Source of the DNA: Cunninghamella blakesleeana
Lineage: Eukaryota; Mucoromycota; Mucoromycetes; Mucorales; Cunninghamellaceae
Assembly: GCA_017871115.1 (NCBI GenBank)
Contig: JAFCIZ010000005.1
Location: forward strand, 1,906,501 to 1,970,500
Reading direction: 5' to 3'
DNA length: 64,000 bases
Position 1 is the stretch's first letter. Each line of letters opens with the position of its first letter. A program made the translations under genes and the position numbers. The notes under the pieces are model-generated. The model had not been told where the DNA came from. It saw nothing but the letters and a program-made list of their open reading frames with translations, and did not search any database. Shown here piece after piece: positions 24,499 to 36,298 of the stretch.

Positions 24499-24792
24499 AT
24501 GAATAAGTTATTTATTTTCAACATTCTCTTCATTTGCTTCATTGGTACTATTTCTGCCTTTGATTATTGTCACAAATGTGTTAATGCCGGTTCTGGAAGT
24601 AAACTTGGTGTAGGACCTAGTTATACTGCCGGTAAAGCTTGTGGTTTCAAAAATTATCGTAAACAACTTGGCTGTTGGGCTTCCGATGTTAATTATAGTA
24701 AATGTATGGCTAGCAAGTGTATTAAAGCTGACAAAAACTACTCTAACCAATGTATTATTAGCAGTTCTAGAACTGGTACTTTCTGCCCATAA
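24499..24792 (+). CDS. Small secreted cysteine-rich protein, copy B
   Basis: Single coding exon, 97 residues. The N-terminal signal peptide is hydrophobic (IFNILFICFIGTISA), and the mature protein has eight cysteines. The family block GVGPSYTAGKACGFKNY and the later YSKCMASKCIKADKNY align with copy A, but the segments between and after them do not. It has a C-terminal extension with two more cysteines (from about residue 77). A leader intron is predicted from 24414 to about 24492, starting within the repeat arm, so both mRNAs should begin with almost the same leader. The coding intron of copy A is absent at the equivalent place. Function unknown; secretion and disulfide bonding are inferred from sequence. 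Confidence 0.85.
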   Translation: MNKLFIFNILFICFIGTISAFDYCHKCVNAGSGSKLGVGPSYTAGKACGFKNYRKQLGCWASDVNYSKCMASKCIKADKNYSNQCIISSSRTGTFCP

Positions 24793-25194
24793 ATACCTTT
24801 TACTCTCTTCTCCATTTTATTTATAATAAATAATATTAATCATTTTATAACTCAATAAACATATATATATAAAGTAAATTGAATTCTTATGTTTTAAAAA
24901 AAAATCTGGATTTCAATTATATATTTTCTTCGTGTATATAAAAAAATCGATGACTTTTTATTTTTCATAATTCCATTAGCATTACAGAATTATCTTTTCA
25001 ATAGTATATTCCTAGAGAAATATTATACTATTGCCAATTAATGGTTCTTACTTCAAAATGTCTATATAAATGCATAAGATTTTGATTGATAAATGATATA
25101 ATTTTTTTTAACAAGTATAAAAATAATCAAGTATAATCAAATAAAAAATAATAATAAAAATAAAAGTGGTGCCTGGATATATATATATATTATT

Positions 25195-25244
<50 letters not shown>

Positions 25245-25761
25245 ATCGAAAACTTGTTTAATGCAAATAAATTCATTGGTTATGTAAACAATAAAACGTT
25301 GAATCTATAAAATATTCTGAAACTATAATGATTCTTTTATTATAAAAGGACTTTTTTTTTTATTTACAATTATTCCAAAGTGCCTTTACTATCTTTCTAT
25401 TTTTTAATACTTCATTTATCAATTTAAATTAAAAAGAATATTAATTATATAAAAAAAGGCATAACCTTTTCTATTCTATATATATAATAATAATTTACAA
25501 AATGAAAGAGAAAGAATAGTAACCATTATTTTTTTTTATGTGTAAATCATTAAACTTCTTTTTAACATGATTCATATGATTCATTGATTTTAGATCGGAG
25601 CTTTGGTGGCATTATTGTCGTTGCCTATTAAATTTTAAAATCTTTGCAATGATGCGATTAATTTAAACCCCCGATTTTTTTTATCCATCTTTGATTTCTT
25701 TTTAATTTTTTAATTTCTCTTTCTTTTTACTTTTCTATTTTTTATTTTAAAAAATATAAAT
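24793..25761. other. Spacer upstream of MTHFR
   Basis: No coding signal. It holds the 3' flank of the secreted-protein gene, a T9A42 tract at 25193-25243 and T-rich sequence up to the MTHFR start codon. Confidence 0.5.
25193..25243. repeat. T9A42 homopolymer palindrome
   Basis: Nine T followed directly by 42 A, the longest homopolymer in the window. It is probably unstable in length, and sequencing may have misjudged it. Confidence 0.85.
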
Positions 25762-28267
25762 ATGAAAATCATAGATAAAATAAATAAAGCACAACAAGAA
25801 AATGCTTTAAATTATTCTTTTGAATATTTCCCACCTAAAACTGAACTAGTAATTGCAATAACAATAAATAATTTACATATAGGATAATAAAAATAAGATA
25901 TTCAACTTGATTTCCTTTTCCTATTATTTTATTCTTTATTATAGGGTATAGCTAATTTATTTGATCGTATATCGCGTATGTCAAAATGGGAACCTAGCTT
26001 TATGTCTTGTACGTGGGGTGCTGGAGGATCGAGTCAAGATAAAACATTAGCCATTTGTTCAACTGCACAAGTCGTTAATGGGGTAGAAACCTTATTACAT
26101 TTAACGTGTACAAATATAGAAAAGTCAACCATAGATGAAGTCCTTAAGGTAATCCATACATATCTTCTCTATACAACTAAATATATAATAATAATAATAA
26201 TAATAACAATATGAATGACCAAATAATATATATATATATATATAATAGCAAGCCAAAGAATCTGGTATACAAAATATATTAGCTTTACGTGGGGATGCAC
26301 CAAGAGGAGTAGAATATTGGGTACCAACAGATAATCAGTTCACACATGCAGTCGATTTAGTTAAATATATTAAACAACATTATGGAGATTATTTTTGTAT
26401 TGGTGTTGCTGGATATCCAGAAGGTCATATGGATTGTGAAAGCAAAGAACAGGATTTAGTTTATTTAAAAGAAAAAGTGGATGCTGGCGCGGATTTTATT
26501 TTAACACAATTATTTTATAATGTACCTACATTTGTGGAATGGTCTCAACAATGTAAGAAAATCGGAATTCATGTACCTATTGTACCCGGTATTATGCCTA
26601 TTCCTACTTATCAGAATTTCCGTCGTATGATTAATTTATGTAAAACAAAAGTTCCTGATGATATTCTTGAAGCTTTGGATGAAATTAAGGTAATAGATAA
26701 ATAGATGGGTAGATGTAAAAAAAGTTGTTTGTTTTAGTTTATTTGAAAATAAATTAGAAAGAAAATGAATCAGGTGTATGCATGATTTTAACTTCCTCAA
26801 TTTATTTAGGCCGATGACCAAAAGGTAAAAGATTACGGTGTAAAATTAGCTATTAGCATGATCAAGGAATTACATGAAAAACACGGTGTATGCAACTTTC
26901 ATTTCTCTACTTTAAATTTAGAAAGATCTATAAAATTGATTTTACAAGAATTAAAGTTAATACCTCAAGATTTATCTAAAGTAATTTTAATTTTTTCTTA
27001 GGAAAAAAATAATATACGTATATATAGATTATTTATATTGATTCTATTTTTTTTTTTTTTGTAACTTTTTTATTTTTCTAGTCACAAAATACCAAATTAT
27101 TAACACCTTTTAGAACAAATCAAGATTTAGAACATGCTGAAAATTGGGATGAATTTCCAAACGGTCGATATGGTGACTCAAGATCTCCTGGTAATTAAAA
27201 TATAATGAATTTGTAAAAAAAAATTAATGCAACACATCGGAGGTCTAAATTATATATCTATTTATATAGCTTTTGGTGAAGTAACTTATAGTGCAAGTCA
27301 AACTTTACCTACTTCGCAAGCATCCATGAAATGGGGTTACCCAAAAACACCTGATGATATAACTCGTATTTTCGTACAATATATTAATGGTGAATTTAAT
27401 AGTTTACCTTGGTCTGAAGAAAAATTACAAACAGAAACTGATGCTATTCGTCGTGCTTTAGCTGATATTAATCGTCAAGGATATTGGACCGTAGGTTCTC
27501 AACCTTCTGTTAATGGTGTTCCAAGTCAAGATCCTGTTTTTGGTTGGGGTCCTAAAGGTGGTTATGTTTATCAAAAGGTAAAAAAAAAACTATGTATATG
27601 TATGCATATCATTGTATACATATATATTAATAATAATAAATGAAAGATAGGTAAGATTTATTAACTAAATTGTCTTATATATACTTAGGCTTTCCTTGAA
27701 TTTTTTGTTTCTTCATCACAATTAGATACTATTTTAAAACGCTTTAAAAAGGATCCTTTTATTACATATTATGCCATGAATAGAAACGTAAGTAGTAGTA
27801 ATAATAATAATAATAATAATAATAATATATATATATATACAGTTGAATCAGGGAAAAAAGAACGTTGTCAGATTAAAAAATAGAAGTGTCAAAAAAAAAA
27901 GTTAAGATTAATTAAAATAAAATAATCAACTTACATATTTATTTTTTTCAATATTCCATTATCTTTTATTTAGGGTGATTTATTAACAAATGTATTAGAT
28001 AATGAAGCACAAAATGCGGTTACTTGGGGCGTGTTTCCAGGAAAAGAAATAGTACAACCTACATTGATTGAACGAGCTAATTTTGAATCATGGAATGAAG
28101 AAGCTTTTAGATTATGGTCAGAATGGGAGCATCAATATGCACCTGATACGGATACCGCTAAATTGTTAAAACAGGTTGGCGATACTTATTGGCTTGTCAA
28201 TGTTGTACATAATGACTTTCAATTAGTAGATGGTTTATTCAATATAATGCTTGATGCTTCATCCTAG
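25762..28267 (+). CDS. Methylenetetrahydrofolate reductase (MET12/MET13 type)
   Basis: FAD enzyme that reduces 5,10-methylene-THF to 5-methyl-THF, the methyl donor for methionine synthesis; cytosolic. Eight exons: 25762-25848, 25945-26148, 26249-26689, 26810-26980, 27082-27190, 27270-27577, 27689-27787, 27974-28267, total 1713 nt and 570 residues. The N-terminal TIM barrel shows FEYFPPKTE, TWGAGGSS, HLTCTN, NILALRGDAPRG, IGVAGYPEGH and DFILTQLFY with VPGIMPI. The C-terminal half (from about residue 335) has the eukaryotic regulatory domain: EVTYSASQT, WGYPKTPDDI, FGWGPKGGYVYQKAFLEFF, NGDLLTN, NAVTWGVFPGKEIVQPT and DTYWLVNVVHNDF. In the family this domain binds S-adenosylmethionine for feedback control. 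Length is slightly short of the roughly 600-650 of yeast enzymes. Splice junctions restore these motifs exactly. Confidence 0.96.
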
Positions 28268-29179
28268 ATTTACTTTTCTTTATATATATATATATATTTA
28301 TTTATATATATGTTAAATTGTATTACCATCAAATAAAAATTATATAAATAATAATAACATTACCATTTTTTATTAAATGATGAATGATTGAATAATTGAA
28401 TAATTGAATAAAAAGAGAAATAATGTATAACTTTACATAATAATAATAATAATTATAAATGATTATAGATATGATTGTTCAATATTTTTATTTCATTTAT
28501 ATAAATTACTTAATATTATTATTATCCCTCAATAAAAAAATTGTAATACTTTTTTTTAATGTATAATGAAACATCAATCCTTTAAAAGCAGTAAATAGAA
28601 TTATATTACATTATTAAATCTTTAAATACAAACAACAACAAAGAGCTGTAAAAAAAAGTTTATTGGTAAATAAATAAACTATAATGGAAATAGTTGCTTA
28701 TTATTCTCTTTTTTGTCTTATTAATTTATATATAAACTAACTTTTATAGATGAACAATAACATATGATTCTATGGATTTACTAGTTCAACTACAATAACG
28801 TCATCCCCTTCACTTCGTGAATAAAAAATGAACTGCATCTTTTTTATTTTTTTTTATATTTTTTTTTATCTTCCGTTCGTATAAATCAAATGCATTGTTT
28901 TTAAAAAAGTATACTTGACTAACAAATGATTTATTTTATACGCTATTTGATTTATTAGATAAATTTTTTTTGATAATATATGATAGCAGAAAGAATTTAT
29001 ATAACTGAAAAAAGAAAAAAAGAGTTTATGATAAAAAATTAAAAAATAATAATATACGTATGATAATAGATGTATATAATAAAAGAGGTGAAATATGCTA
29101 AGTATAATAGTCACTTATATTTTAAAAAAGAAAATAATTCCTTGTGATATATATACTAGATTAAACATGGTCAATTAAA
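28268..29179. other. Convergent spacer between MTHFR and the HMG-box gene
   Basis: AT-rich 3' flanks with small tandem stretches such as repeated TTGAATAA units near 28387-28411. No gene is supportable. The minus-strand frame at 28866-29114 is low-complexity Phe/Tyr/Ile sequence and not gene-like. Confidence 0.5.
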
Positions 29180-29780
29180 TTATTTTGATTTGCCTTGATA
29201 CTATTCATTATAAAATAAAGCACATATATATATTAATTATCTATAAATGGAATGATTTTTTTTTCACTTATTCATTATATATATCATTATTATTATTATT
29301 ATTATTATTACATCAGCCTTTTCTTTTTCATAGCGTTGTTTATCCTTTTCAGCCAAAGCAACGTATTTCTAATAAAATATATATAAAGTTTGATTAAAGA
29401 TATATAACTATTTATATAATACTCATTACAATAACATTTAAAAAGAGTATAATAATGATGATTGTATTATATATTTACCTTCTTTTCTTCTTCTTCTAAA
29501 GTTCTCCATTTTTCACCAAGAAGTTTACCGATTTCACCTATGATACATATTTATATATATATTAATAAATACTATCTTATATAAATATATTCACTGTCTC
29601 TATTTTTATAAATACATGATTTTTATTTTTTATTTCTTTACCAAAAGTAGCATTAGGATTTTCGGTCTTTACAGTTTCACGATTTTCTTGGGAGAAGAAC
29701 ATATAAGCAGATAATCCACGCTTAGGAGCACTAGGGTCCTTCTTGGTTCTAGATTTCTTTTCGACAGCAGCTTTAGCCAT
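29180..29780 (-). CDS. Nhp6-type single HMG-box chromatin protein
   Basis: Small non-sequence-specific DNA-bending protein that assists nucleosome reorganisation and transcription (Nhp6A/B, FACT partner). Exons 29642-29780, 29479-29537, 29312-29368 and 29180-29200 total 276 nt, 91 residues, close to yeast Nhp6 (93-99). The basic N terminus ([15 protein letters not shown]) precedes the HMG box: [57 protein letters not shown]. The last coding exon is only 21 nt and encodes YQGKSK plus stop. It was chosen because it completes the family ending and has a good acceptor, whereas reading through exon 3 gives poly-isoleucine from an ATA repeat. That last exon is inferred; the rest is secure. Confidence 0.93.
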
Positions 29781-30928
29781 TTTTATATCTAATATAATAA
29801 AAGGTAATAATAATAATAAAATAAATATTAATATAAGTTCATAAAAACAAAAGTTTTTTTTTAAAAAAAAAAAAGAAAGTCCTTTTTTTCAGCTTTTTTT
29901 ATCCCTCCATTATAAAAAAAACAATAATATATAGTATACATATGTATATATCTATATATCTATATATATATCACCTAAAAGGTTATTTTGTTTTTTTGCA
30001 TAAAAATAAATAATAATAGAGTATAGCATAATAAAAAAGTATAGTTAAATATAAAAAAAAAGTTTACTATTTCTTCATGATGTGTATAGTATTTTTCTTT
30101 CTTTTCAGATGAAAAATAAATAAAAATAATAAAAGAAAAAAAAAAAGAAGGAAAAGGAAGGAAAAAAAAATAAAAAGTATATTGGGTGATATAATAAAAA
30201 AAATTTTTGGAGGTTAAAAAAATTTTTTTAGCGCTTACCTTTAAACTGAGTATAAGCGAGTGAGTGTGTGCGTGAGTTTGTGTGTGTGTGTGTGTTATAT
30301 AAGTGATAGAGGGAAGAGTATATAAGTGTGTGTGAGAGAGAAAAGAGAGAGAGAAAAAAAGGCTGTGAAAAAAAATTGGGGCCTTTTTCTTTTTTTTGGG
30401 TACGGTAATTTAAAAGTCCGCATATATATAAATAGCGCTTACACACACGTTTTCCTCCTCTCATATAATTGACTTATTTACCACTAATTATTTATTATCG
30501 TCAGCCTCCCTTTCTTACTTTCTCTCCCATCCCTTTTTTATTTATTTTATTTTTTTAGTCTACTATATGATAAATGAATTTACAAATTCACCTTATATAT
30601 AAAAGTGGAATTTATATAATATTTATTTTTATTTTTAATTTTTAAACAAAAAAAAATATTGTTTCTGAGGACGTGGATAGCTTTTTTTGGAATATGTGTA
30701 ACATTTATTGAATTGCAACAATTCAACCAGTTATATATATTTGGTGCTAATAATTAATATGAAAGGCATATGCTGCTCTCTTTATTTTTTTTTAAAAAAA
30801 AAAACTCCTTGAATTTATTTAATAATAACAAAATTATACTTTAATAAAAAAAAATACCTTCAGGAGATAGATAGTTAGATAGATATATAAATTGAGGGGA
30901 ATGAATAAGTGAATATGACTTTTTTTTT
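29781..30928. other. Upstream region of the HMG-box gene and 3' flank of the fasciclin gene
   Basis: Holds T9A12 at 29854-29874 close to the HMG-box start, purine/pyrimidine-rich tracts, a GT/GA-rich microsatellite near 30250-30350, T9A11 at 30785-30804 and the palindrome-like repeated AGCGCTTAC at about 30230 and 30434. The minus-strand frame at 30228-30464 is composed largely of the microsatellite and was not called. Confidence 0.5.
30250..30360. repeat. GT/GA-rich microsatellite
   Basis: Degenerate run of GTGTGT and then GAGAGA units upstream of the HMG-box gene, read on the plus strand. Confidence 0.8.
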
Positions 30929-33554
30929 TCATTCATCTAGCTCTTGGTCTTGTTCTTGTTCTTCGTCATGAGCTAGATCGTTTTGAATAGTTTCATAACC
31001 TGATCGTCGGTATCTTTTCCATAAAAAGTAAACAAGCCATACAATGAAAATAATTCCCAAAAGACTTGAAAGAAGAAGGATTAAAAGAGACCAAAACCAA
31101 GGTAAACCAAATATACCTCTTGTTACAGGTAATAAAACTGTATCAATTTCAATGATTTGTGAATAAGGTTTCAATTGTCCTTTGCCTAAAATATGAGCGT
31201 GTGCACCTTCACTATTCGTTCTACCAAGGACTTGTACAAATTGTCCATAGTCATGAATAATCACTTTATCTTGGTTTGATAATAATGTTCCAAATTCAGA
31301 TCCTCCTAATAAGGATTTACTATCTAATTGCTGTTGTTTTGGAATTTTATGTAGTTTTTTAATTTTTTCATATAATTCAACTTGTTCCTTTTCCCATCCA
31401 ACACCAAATCGCTGGTCCAGTTGTGCAAATGCTTGATCATTAGGTGCTAATAAGATATATTCTTCGTCATTATTATCCCCATCCCCATCACCCTTATCTT
31501 TATCTTCTTGTAACCATTCCAAAACACGATGATGTGATTCCATACCAGTTAATATCTTTTGATGGGTAAACGTAACCGAAGGAGGAATTAAAACTTGATT
31601 GATTTTATGCACTACCCCATTGGTGATCAATACATTACTATGTTCTATCGTACCATTTGAGCCAATTAAAATATGACCTGCTTCGTTTGTATTACCTACT
31701 TGCAAGATGTCCCCTGATAATGTGTTGATATCATAACTGATTTTTCTTAAATCTTGTTCATACAGTAATGATAATCCAGTATGGTATTGTAAAATAGTTT
31801 GTAAATCAGCTCTTCCAGTAGGATGCGTCAAATACGTGGTCACTAATCCTAATGATTTATATGCTTCGTTGGTAGGTGCAAAGACAGTGATCCCTGTTGC
31901 TTTTTTAATATTATCCACTACTTCTGATACATATAAAGTGGCTATAAAGGATGATAATTCTAAATCAATGACAAGACTTGAAAAGATATCATAAGGTAGC
32001 TGCATAGGGTTGGTTAATCGATGAATAATATTGTGATTGACTTCCACTATATTCCAAAAATAAAATATAATAACAAATAAAGTGTAAAATGTTAATCATA
32101 GGTATATGATTTTATTTTATTTTATTTTTTTAATATTTATATATATGTAAATATCCTATTTTTTATTTTTACTTACATGACTGACCATAAGTTCTTGCAT
32201 TATTAAAAGCAATAGTATTTGATTTTAAGTAAACATGAATTTGTTGATGTTGATCATTTAATTCTTTTGACTTGAATTCAGATGGTAATAATTGATAATC
32301 AGATAAATGTTGACGAATATGTTGACCATGTAAAATATGATAACTAAGCCAATCTTGTTTAATATTATCTGGTATAGATCCTTCATCGATGGATTCATTA
32401 TCTGGAGCTAAAATGGTAAAATTTTGAACACCAGAAGCTAAATAATACCCTAATTCATATCGATCCAATAATGAAACAAATAATGTAGCATTAATACCAT
32501 ATAAGTATTTTCTTGAATCAAAAATAAGTCGATTGGATATAGGCATTTTATCTAATTCATACATAACACCTAATTTTTATATATATTTATATATAGGTTA
32601 GACAAAAATATTATAAATTAAAAAATAAATATATAATTGATAGTGGCTGTGAACTATTTATATATATATATATATATTACCATTAGCAGCCAATAAATCT
32701 CTTTGTAATACATGATATCCATTCACAGTAATTGAATTATCTTCCTGATTGACTTGAATGGTTATATTTTCCCCACCAACAGTTTGATAAATTTGAAGCT
32801 TATCATTATTCATTAATAATTGTTCGCTGTAAATATCACCATAAATAATAAGGTATTCTAATAAATGAGTTAAATCTTCATCTCCATATTTTGATAAAAG
32901 GTAGCTTTGTTCCACATCTTCAAAGGGATCCAATAATGGCTTTTTTGAATAAAATACTGTAAAAGGCTGTTGTTGATCAATAAAATCAATGATATTCATT
33001 TGATTCATTAATTGATACAGATCGTTTGTTTTTGATTTTAATAAGTTTGATAACATTGGAGGCGGTTCTAATACTTTATCAATCACATGAATCGTTGTAT
33101 TTTGATTAACATTAAGATCAGGTTGAATCAGTTTAGCGTGATGGTTGATGAATATAGATGAGGAAGAAACGGATTGTATTTGTAATCGCTGGCCTTTATT
33201 CTTTTGTAAAAAATGATCACGTATATAGGAAGTTTCTAATAATTGATGATGATAAAATTCATCTGAAATAATATGTGTTGGTAATAAATGATATAATAAA
33301 ATATTTCTATCAATAGTTAAATGGGGTGCATTGGCAAAAGCATTATTATCAGGAGCAAAAAAGGTTCCACTGGTTAATTGATTAATTTCTGGAACTAATC
33401 GAGTTCGCTGTATATGAATAAGTAATGTTTCAAACTTTGGATCTTCTGATAAAACGTCTATAATAGTTTTATATGCCAAGACTTTAATCGAATTATTTAT
33501 TATAAGAAAGTATAGACAACTGATAAACATCCATAGCCGTAGTAACCAAGGCAT
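30929..33554 (-). CDS. Multi-fasciclin (FAS1) type I membrane protein
   Basis: Exons 32681-33554, 32177-32569 and 30929-32046 total 2385 nt, 794 residues. An N-terminal hydrophobic signal (WLLRLWMFISCLYFLII) is followed by about five FAS1 modules. H1-type boxes are seen at GTFFAPDNNAF, FTVFYSKKP (degenerate), NFTILAPDNES, ITVFAPTNEAY and YILLAPNDQAF, and H2-type VIDKVLEPP, GVVHKINQVLIPP and IIEIDTVLLP end modules. A single transmembrane helix (WSLLILLLSSLLGIIFIVWLV) is followed by a short basic then Glu/Gln/Asp-rich cytoplasmic tail. Fungal multi-FAS1 proteins are cell-surface or vacuolar adhesion or autophagy-related proteins (yeast Nvj3/Ylr001c-like architecture); the exact role is not deducible. 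Frame and splicing are clean. The module count is by eye. Confidence 0.88.
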
Positions 33555-34066
33555 TTTCCTTTTTTCCTTTTTTTTTTATTATTATTGTTATTATTATATT
33601 TTTTTTCGAATTGAATATATTATTATTATTATTATTATATATATTTATATATATATATATATATATATAATTTATACGTTTACAAAATATTTACAATGTA
33701 TATAATAAATGATAGCTACAAAAACAAAAACAAAAATAAGTAGAAAAGAAAGAGAAGTGAAAAAAGGAAAATTTTTAAATTTTTATATCCACCGGGGTTT
33801 AAAAATTTAAAAATAGTTACCCATTTTTATTTTTATTTTTACCTGAATTTATTAGTTGCATAATAATAAATATCTATACACTAAAATAATATTTCATAAT
33901 CAAGATATCATTGTATTTTTAAAGCATTTATTTTTTTTTCATAAATATAAAAACCATTTAATAAATAAAAATTAGTGAATAAATAAATAAATAAATTTAT
34001 AAAAAGATATATCTATATCATATTAATAGATTGATCAAATGAAAAAGTATTTCTACAGTTTCCTGC
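33555..34066. other. Spacer between fasciclin and MFS genes
   Basis: Upstream region of the fasciclin gene. It has (ATT)n and (TA)n runs at about 33620-33669, an AG-rich stretch with CCGGGGTTTAAAAATTTAAAAA near 33791, and tandem AAT/AAAT repeats near 33960-34000. No coding frame. Confidence 0.5.
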
Positions 34067-34799
34067 CTAAGAAGGTATCAAGATCCAGGCAACTTCCATA
34101 ACAAGAGCCATTATCAAACATAAAATAGGTATAATCGACATACCAAATTGACCAGCAATTAAACCTGAAAGGAAAGGTAAAATGGCGGCGCCTGCTGCCC
34201 CAACACCTGCAATAAACCCAATAGAAGTAGGGTGCATTTCTTTAGGTAATACTTTTGAAGCTAAAGCGATTGTCTAAATAAAATGAAATAAAATAAATAA
34301 AATTAATAACATGATTTTTTAAAACATAATTAATACTATCTTATCGCTATTTTATTTTTGCATACCGTTGGGAAGCAAGGGCCTAATAAAGCTCCAATAA
34401 ACACAAAGACTAATTTAAAAATGAAAAACAAATTATCATTATAAATCACCTTCCTTTCATTTTTTTTTTTTTAATTACATATAAATATAATTATTTACCA
34501 ACAGAAACCCATATAAAATCATCAATAAACCATAAACCAATAACGCAGAAAACACATAGTAATGTACAGATGTTAATAACAAGTCTTTCACCGTATCGAC
34601 CTGATATATAACCTAAAACAATTCTTCCAACAGCTAAAGCGGACCAATAATAAGATAAAACTTGAGAAGCAGCAATATCTCCACCATGCTTTGCTTCTCT
34701 TAAAAATGCATTCCCCCATCCACCAAGCGTTACTTCAAGCCCAACCTGTTATAAATAAAAAGAAAAAAGATGGAATGATTTAACAATATAAATATAAAT

Positions 34800-34835
<36 letters not shown>

Positions 34836-35789
34836 GATTTTATTATCACTATTATTATTGACTTACATAAATTAAAATATAAATGGCACATAATATAGTT
34901 GTCCTATTTAATATAGGATGAATAGCGTTTTCTTGACAATTAGATGAGTTACTTGTAGAATTTCCTCCTTGCTCTTGTTCTTCTATTTCATTAGAAGTAG
35001 TAGTATCATCTTCATTATGAATAGTGAAAGCAATAACTAAGATGTTGATGACTGATATACAACATATACAAACATAAAGCCATCTCCATGATACATCGTA
35101 TTTTAAAATAACTACTCCAATCATAGGTGCTAACATGGCTCCAAATCCATAAACAGCTATAAAGTAAAAATAAAAAAGAAAAATAATCATTGAAAATTAG
35201 TCTGATTTTATATATGGAGTTTCAATTATCATTAGTATTGCTTTTTAGTTATTTTTTATTTTTTTTTACCATGTACAATATTTAACATTAACGTAGCAAA
35301 AGGTAAATGAGCTGTACATACATTCATCCCTATTTAATATAAATATAAAAAAAAGAAAAAAAATGCATTTATTTTTTTTTTTTGTTTTAATATAAAGATG
35401 ATTTTTATTTTATTTTATTTTTACCAGCATCTAGGATAGCAATACCAGAACCTTGTAGGACCATTACTAAACAAGTTATACGAAAATCAAAACCATTCAT
35501 AATAATAAGATAAGCCAATAAAACACTTGCACCAGCTAATAATAAAGTCCCTTTTTGACCAAACCGATGAACAAAATACCCATTCAATGGCGCGCAAATA
35601 ATATACCCAGCAGCATTACATAAAAATAATAGGGATAATACTTGATAAGACACACCATAGTATTCTTTAAATCGAGGAATCATAAACCCTAAGTAATCCA
35701 AAAAATGATCGTAATATATTAATAAATGATTCAATGTTTATTTATTTATTTATTTATTTATTGTTTTGTGTTCATGTTTATGTTTATAT

Positions 35790-35825
<36 letters not shown>

Positions 35826-35975
35826 TATGGTACCATCATTTAACCCAACTACAATGCTCATAATACATGATGCTGCTAATACTGGAAAATGTGGTATAAG
35901 ATCTTGCCATTTTTCTTCCTTCTTATCATTATTTAATAATGATGTCCGTTCGGTCGGGTTTACTGTATCTGTCAT
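34067..35975 (-). CDS. Major facilitator superfamily transporter
   Basis: Twelve-helix membrane transporter. Seven exons: 35825-35975, 35425-35688, 35270-35329, 34867-35156, 34499-34745, 34366-34409, 34067-34273, total 1263 nt, 420 residues. The first helix holds VLAASCIMSIVVGLNDGTIG, and GFMIPRFKEYYGVSY follows across intron 1, the pattern of the FucP/Bsc6-like branch in which an inner helix is followed by a periplasmic-side loop. NGYFVHRFGQKGTLL is the cytoplasmic loop 2-3 motif and RIVLGYISGRYGERL its second-half equivalent. A central hydrophilic loop (about residues 213-245) is Glu/Gln/Ser-rich. The acidic N terminus has an ERTSLLNN sequence resembling a dileucine sorting signal, so a vacuolar or endosomal location is possible. 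The substrate cannot be told from the sequence. Confidence 0.88.
35794..35821. repeat. (TA)n run in MFS intron 1
   Basis: TA dinucleotide run immediately next to the intron 1 donor of the MFS gene; adjoining (TTTA)n sits at about 35738-35763. Confidence 0.85.
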
Positions 35976-36298
35976 GTGTGTTAATGTAAATAAAAAAAGA
36001 AAAGAGAAAGAAAGAGAAGAAAATAATTTATGTGAGGAGTAAACTTTTTATATTCAATTTGTAATTAGCCGATTGGTGGATCTTTTTTTAAACAGCAGAT
36101 CTGAGTTGAGTGTATGACAGAACTTTTTTTTAAAAAAAATGATTTATTATATATATTTATAACTATGATAAATTCTAAAAGAAGGAAAATATTAAAAAAA
36201 AAAAAAATATGCTATACAGTTAAAATAATAAATATATATATATATATATATTAAATATATTAATAAATAAAAATATGATATTCATCTTTTATTATTAT
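35976..36298. other. Spacer between MFS and bS18m genes
   Basis: Upstream region of the MFS gene with T8A8 at 36124-36139 and (TA)n near 36233-36251. No coding content seen. Confidence 0.5.

Noticed and set aside
30228..30464. Minus-strand 78-codon frame upstream of the HMG-box gene
   Set aside because: Consists mainly of GT/GA microsatellite translated as His/Thr and Ser/Leu repeats.
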